A stretch of DNA of 6,495 nt from DRGT01 sp022567895. GTDB lineage: Archaea; Thermoproteota; Nitrososphaeria; Nitrososphaerales; Nitrosopumilaceae. Under the pieces are notes generated by a model. That model was not told the origin of the DNA. It saw nothing but the letters and a program-made list of their open reading frames with translations, and made no database searches. This document shows positions 4,576-6,495 of the stretch, one piece after another. The first letter of the stretch is position 1. The number at the start of each line of letters is the position of its first letter. The DNA lies in the NCBI GenBank assembly GCA_022567895.1, contig JADFGC010000062.1, forward strand, positions 1 through 6,495, given 5' to 3'. The position numbers and the translations under genes are program-made.

Positions 4576-5470
4576 TTTTATTTTTTGCTTGAAATCCAAT
4601 TACAATTGTAATTCCCAGCACTAAAGGAAGTAAAATTGAAAATTCAGGTATGGCAGAAATTCCAATAATTTCTATAGTTCCTGCATTATCTGGTTTAATA
4701 TTTAGCCAAACATGAGTACTGTTTTGAGAAAATTCATGTTTCAAAATTTTCTGATCATCTAGATATACCTGATATGGATTCCATAATAACTCTAAAGGAA
4801 TGATAAGAGTGATAAATCTGTCTTCCTGAGTAGTTTCAAAACTTAAACTCCTTCTTGGCTGATCAAAATTAAATGAATTTATTTCATCTAATGTTCTTAT
4901 AGAAACTGGAAATTTCTGTTCTTCCCATTCAACTTCCTTTAAAATAATTGGTTCATCAATTACATATTCCAAAAACATATCACAACCATGACATCTCATT
5001 CCTTCAGCGTTGACGATACGAACAGGTCTGTCATTTACAAAAATTAGATCAAATTCATCTGGAAAATAGAATTCCACACCGTTTTTAGATTCAGTATACA
5101 AAAAGTCCCATGTCCACACTCCATCTTTTAGAATTAGAACATCTTTTAGATCATATTCAACTCCAAAATTTACTTTAGGAGGAAAAAGTGTAATGATACT
5201 ATATCCACTCACAGCATGTTGAATTTCATTTCCGGCTCCATCTACTACTTGAAGATTCTCTATCGTACCTGGAAGCATTTTAACTTGAACGTTCTCATTA
5301 CTCTTTTTTACTACATGAACTACACGAACATCTCCATTTTCTTCAATAGTGACTCTGATTGAAACATGTTCAGCTGGAGCACCAAATGAAATTTGGGCAA
5401 ATGCTTGAGGTGTTATAGAAATTATTGAAATAATCATTAAAACAAGAACTACTTTGAGCAATTTTATCAT
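4562..5470 (-). CDS. Secreted surface protein with PEFG-CTERM-like sorting signal (PEFS variant)
   Basis: The 302-aa protein has a clear signal peptide (residues 1-25: MIKLLK, a hydrophobic core, then PQAFA before Q26) and a C-terminal sorting region. IPEFS at 274-278 is followed by the hydrophobic stretch ILLPLVLGITIVIGF and a short basic tail (QAKNKINLH). This is the tripartite layout of PEFG-CTERM proteins of ammonia-oxidising archaea, believed to be handled by an archaeosortase; here S replaces the usual G. The body (about 30-270) is beta-rich with no recognised enzymatic motif. RCHGC at 159-163 offers two cysteines, for a disulfide or metal. The ATG start directly abuts the TAG stop of the cyclophilin gene (TAGATG), so the two are one operon. 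The role on the cell surface is unknown. Confidence 0.8.
   Translation of the reverse strand: MIKLLKVVLVLMIISIISITPQAFAQISFGAPAEHVSIRVTIEENGDVRVVHVVKKSNENVQVKMLPGTIENLQVVDGAGNEIQHAVSGYSIITLFPPKVNFGVEYDLKDVLILKDGVWTWDFLYTESKNGVEFYFPDEFDLIFVNDRPVRIVNAEGMRCHGCDMFLEYVIDEPIILKEVEWEEQKFPVSIRTLDEINSFNFDQPRRSLSFETTQEDRFITLIIPLELLWNPYQVYLDDQKILKHEFSQNSTHVWLNIKPDNAGTIEIIGISAIPEFSILLPLVLGITIVIGFQAKNKINLH
4576..4586 (+). terminator. Oligo-T terminator of the 51-aa zinc protein gene
   Basis: TTTTATTTTTT begins at the base after the TAA stop. An oligo-T run on the non-template strand is the usual intrinsic archaeal termination signal. On the other strand the same bases encode the lysine/asparagine residues after the membrane segment of the PEFG-type protein. 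Confidence 0.5.
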
Positions 5471-5947
5471 CTACTCTATTGATACTTGAAGCATTTTTGT
5501 TTCTTCTAAAGGACAATCATTATTGTCTCGCTGCAAATTAACTATTTTATCTGCCACATCCATTCCTTCAGTTACCTCACCAAAAGCAGTGTATTGGCCA
5601 TTAAGAAAGGTACTATCTGCTGTGACAATAAAAAACTGAGAACCCGCACTATCAGGATCCGTGGATCTGGCCATAGATACCACCCCTCTCAAATGAGATC
5701 TTGAATTAAATTCGGCCTTGATAGTATATCCAGGTCCACCTGTTCCCCAACTACTTTTATCAGAATTTTTTGTATTGGGGTCTCCTCCTTGAATCATAAA
5801 ACCAGGAATCACACGATGAAATAAAGTTCCATTATAAAATCCGGACTTTGATAATTTTTCAAAATTACGAACTGTCTCTGGTGCGAGATCCGGCAATAAT
5901 TTAAATACTATTTTTCCATGATTGGTTTCTATAGTTACGTTAGTCAC
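5471..5947 (-). CDS. Cyclophilin-type peptidyl-prolyl cis-trans isomerase
   Basis: Catalyses cis-trans isomerisation of peptide bonds before proline during protein folding. The 158-aa single-domain protein has the cyclophilin blocks in order: TNHGKIVFKLLPDLAPETVRNF at 8-29, FHRVIPGFMIQGGD at 43-56 with the catalytic arginine R45 and substrate-contacting Q53, SMARSTDPDSAGSQFFI at 91-107, and FLNGQYTAFGEV at 114-125. The position of the human CypA tryptophan important for cyclosporin binding is F114 here, as in many prokaryotic cyclophilins. No signal peptide is present, so it is cytosolic. The start is GTG at 5947: the frame upstream closes at TAA 5960-5962 with no alternative. GACTATAT at -30 to -23 suggests a leaderless transcript. 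It is first gene of an operon with the secreted PEFG-type protein. Confidence 0.95.
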   Translation of the reverse strand: MTNVTIETNHGKIVFKLLPDLAPETVRNFEKLSKSGFYNGTLFHRVIPGFMIQGGDPNTKNSDKSSWGTGGPGYTIKAEFNSRSHLRGVVSMARSTDPDSAGSQFFIVTADSTFLNGQYTAFGEVTEGMDVADKIVNLQRDNNDCPLEETKMLQVSIE

Positions 5948-5969
5948 TCCGTCCCTTCCTTATTTTATC

Positions 5970-5977
5970 ATATAGTC
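5970..5977 (-). promoter_or_regulatory. TATA box of the cyclophilin operon
   Basis: Read on the - strand this is GACTATAT, continuing as GATAAAAT. It occupies -30 to -23 from the GTG at 5947. The next 20 bases down to the start are purine-rich, and no clear leader or riboswitch is present. Confidence 0.5.
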
Positions 5978-6008
5978 CTTTCCCTCATTCAATGTGTACG
6001 AATCTCGC

Positions 6009-6147
6009 AAAAAGTATGAAAATTTTTTAGATATTTAGAAAAATATTTCTAAATTATATTAACACATAAAAAAACAATTCATATCTTATATTAAATTTTA
6101 AATTTTTAACTATATTAAAAAATTTTTTGGATATGCCATACTTTGCA
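6009..6147. repeat. Imperfect inverted repeat flanking the AT-rich core
   Basis: The left arm reads GCAAAAAGTATG (6007-6018) followed by AAAATTTTTTAG. The right arm, read on the - strand, is GCAAAGTATG (6146-6137), followed after a few bases by AAAAAATTTTTTAA. The arms share the order GCAAA, GTATG, then an A-tract/T-tract, about 120 bp apart in opposite orientation. Eight bases (AAAGTATG) match perfectly. The AT tracts may match by composition alone. Confidence 0.35.
6033..6054. repeat. 22-bp palindrome, 9-bp arms with AATA spacer
   Basis: ATTTAGAAA (6033-6041) and TTTCTAAAT (6046-6054) are perfect reverse complements around AATA. As DNA it could be a dimeric regulator site; as RNA a weak hairpin. 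It lies about 85-107 bp upstream of the cyclophilin start and 200 bp upstream of the HTH gene. In such AT-rich sequence a chance origin is possible, although the internal G/C pair is conserved in both arms. Confidence 0.4.
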
Positions 6148-6224
6148 ATGATCAAAATTAAATAGCAGATACAAATTGTTATGAATTTCAAAAATCTCTC
6201 AAAATCCTTTCATAAAGTAATAGT

Positions 6225-6233
6225 CTTATATAG
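6225..6233 (+). promoter_or_regulatory. TATA box of the HTH protein gene
   Basis: CTTATATAG includes TTATATA at -29 to -23 from the GTG at 6255. It is one of the best archaeal TATA boxes in the window and supports both the GTG start and a leaderless transcript. Confidence 0.6.
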
Positions 6234-6254
6234 AGCAAGTAAAATTTACAATTC

Positions 6255-6488
6255 GTGAATCGCACAAATCAAAGCACCGTTATTAAAGAAGCGATTAATT
6301 CTTATCTTGATAAAGGCCTGACAGACAAACAAGACATTTACACTAAAGTCGTGGATGACCTGGGTGTGCCAAGACCTACAGTTCGAAGGGTTGCCAGAGA
6401 TTTGAGAAATGAATTACTCGATAAAATTAAAATTTTACAATCTGAGGCTCCAAAGATCTCAGAACCTTCCAAAGAAAAAGACGAATAA
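6255..6488 (+). CDS. Small helix-turn-helix DNA-binding protein (77 aa)
   Basis: A 77-aa, mostly helical protein. A first helix (about 8-20, TVIKEAINSYLDKG) is followed by TDKQDIYTKVVDDLG (23-37) and then VPRPTVRRVARDLRNELLDKIKIL (38-61). The pattern of a helix, a LG-VPRPT turn and an arginine-rich second helix is typical of helix-turn-helix proteins; R40, R44, R45, R48 and R51 would face DNA. The tail (62-77, EAPKISEPSKEKDE) is charged and probably disordered. There are no metal-binding or enzymatic motifs. The GTG start is fixed by a strong TATA box at the leaderless distance. It lies directly right of the AT-rich region with inverted repeats, so autoregulation through those repeats is conceivable. 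A small transcription regulator or chromatin-associated protein are both possible. Confidence 0.78.
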   Translation: MNRTNQSTVIKEAINSYLDKGLTDKQDIYTKVVDDLGVPRPTVRRVARDLRNELLDKIKILQSEAPKISEPSKEKDE

Positions 6489-6495
6489 AGATTCT

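Larger units (their letters stand above)
5948..6254. other. 307-bp AT-rich intergenic region with inverted-repeat structure
   Basis: This gap between divergent genes holds no convincing CDS on either strand. It contains the cyclophilin TATA box at the left end and the HTH-gene TATA box at the right. Between them is an almost pure A/T core (about 6019-6130) with A and T tracts. The core is bracketed by AAAGTATG (6011-6018) and its reverse complement CATACTTT (6137-6144), and contains a perfect short palindrome (6033-6054). The compositional contrast with the flanking genes is strong by eye. It could be a regulatory region with bent or easily melted DNA; no origin-recognition box was recognised. 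Confidence 0.5.

Noticed and set aside
5137..5149. RCHGC in the PEFG-type protein considered as a cytochrome c heme site
   Set aside because: Heme c attachment needs CxxCH. Here the histidine is between the cysteines (CHGC followed by D), so it is not that motif. Position given is approximate for the gene region.
5948..6254. Replication origin or tRNA/ncRNA gene in the AT-rich gap
   Set aside because: No origin-recognition-box sequence, no Cdc6 gene and no GC-rich structured RNA are seen; only AT-richness and short dyads remain, which is insufficient for a feature call.
6181..6258. 25-codon ATG frame (MNFKNLSKSFHK...) in the AT-rich intergenic region, with an A/T box about 27 nt upstream
   Set aside because: It is very short, ends inside the HTH gene and covers that gene's strong TATA box; no motif supports it.
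1..6495. Defence system, CRISPR array, insertion sequence or prophage
   Set aside because: No spaced repeats, transposase, integrase, nuclease or terminal repeats were seen; all large frames are accounted for by housekeeping, surface or small regulatory genes.

Overview
The window looks like chromosomal DNA from an ammonia-oxidising archaeon of the Nitrosopumilus type (Thaumarchaeota/Nitrososphaerota). The evidence is the AT-rich composition, many GTG and TTG starts, TATA-like boxes centred about 26 nt upstream of start codons (leaderless archaeal promoters), a PEFG-CTERM-like C-terminus, and a free-standing MtrA-like protein. No rRNA, tRNA, CRISPR array or mobile element is visible. The assignment is by eye, without a database search.

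Layout. At 1-171 (-) is the 5' part of a small membrane protein gene. A + strand pair follows (191-1812): a DegT/DnrJ/EryC1 PLP-dependent aminotransferase, translationally coupled by a TTGA overlap to an MtrA-like cobamide-binding protein. It meets a convergent - strand cluster (3556-1809): a secreted or anchored LEA14/WHy-like protein, a PfkB-family kinase with its own internal promoter, and an all-alpha dUTPase. The convergent stop codons share one CTAG. A divergent promoter region (3557-3689) then leads to a conserved-looking 164-aa protein of unknown function on the + strand.

Two very small zinc-binding proteins (63 aa on -, 51 aa on +) are divergently transcribed across a 51-bp gap. A single TATA-like element sits 26 nt from both starts. 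The 51-aa gene is short and starts with TTG, so it is easily missed. It runs convergently into a two-gene - strand operon (5947-4562): a cyclophilin-type peptidyl-prolyl isomerase, then a secreted protein with a C-terminal PEFG-CTERM-like sorting signal. The stop and start codons of these two genes abut.

A 307-bp, very AT-rich intergenic region (5948-6254) with inverted-repeat structure separates the cyclophilin operon from a small helix-turn-helix protein at the right edge.

How the genes relate: the content is mixed housekeeping (nucleotide-pool cleaning, protein folding, sugar/nucleoside phosphorylation), cell-surface proteins and small regulators. It is tightly packed: three convergent pairs overlap at their 3' ends by 4, 8 and 14 bp. 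No dedicated defence or mobile system is visible. The most noteworthy points are the orphan MtrA-like protein, the shared bidirectional TATA with its two mini zinc proteins, the variant sorting signal, and the structured AT-rich intergenic region.
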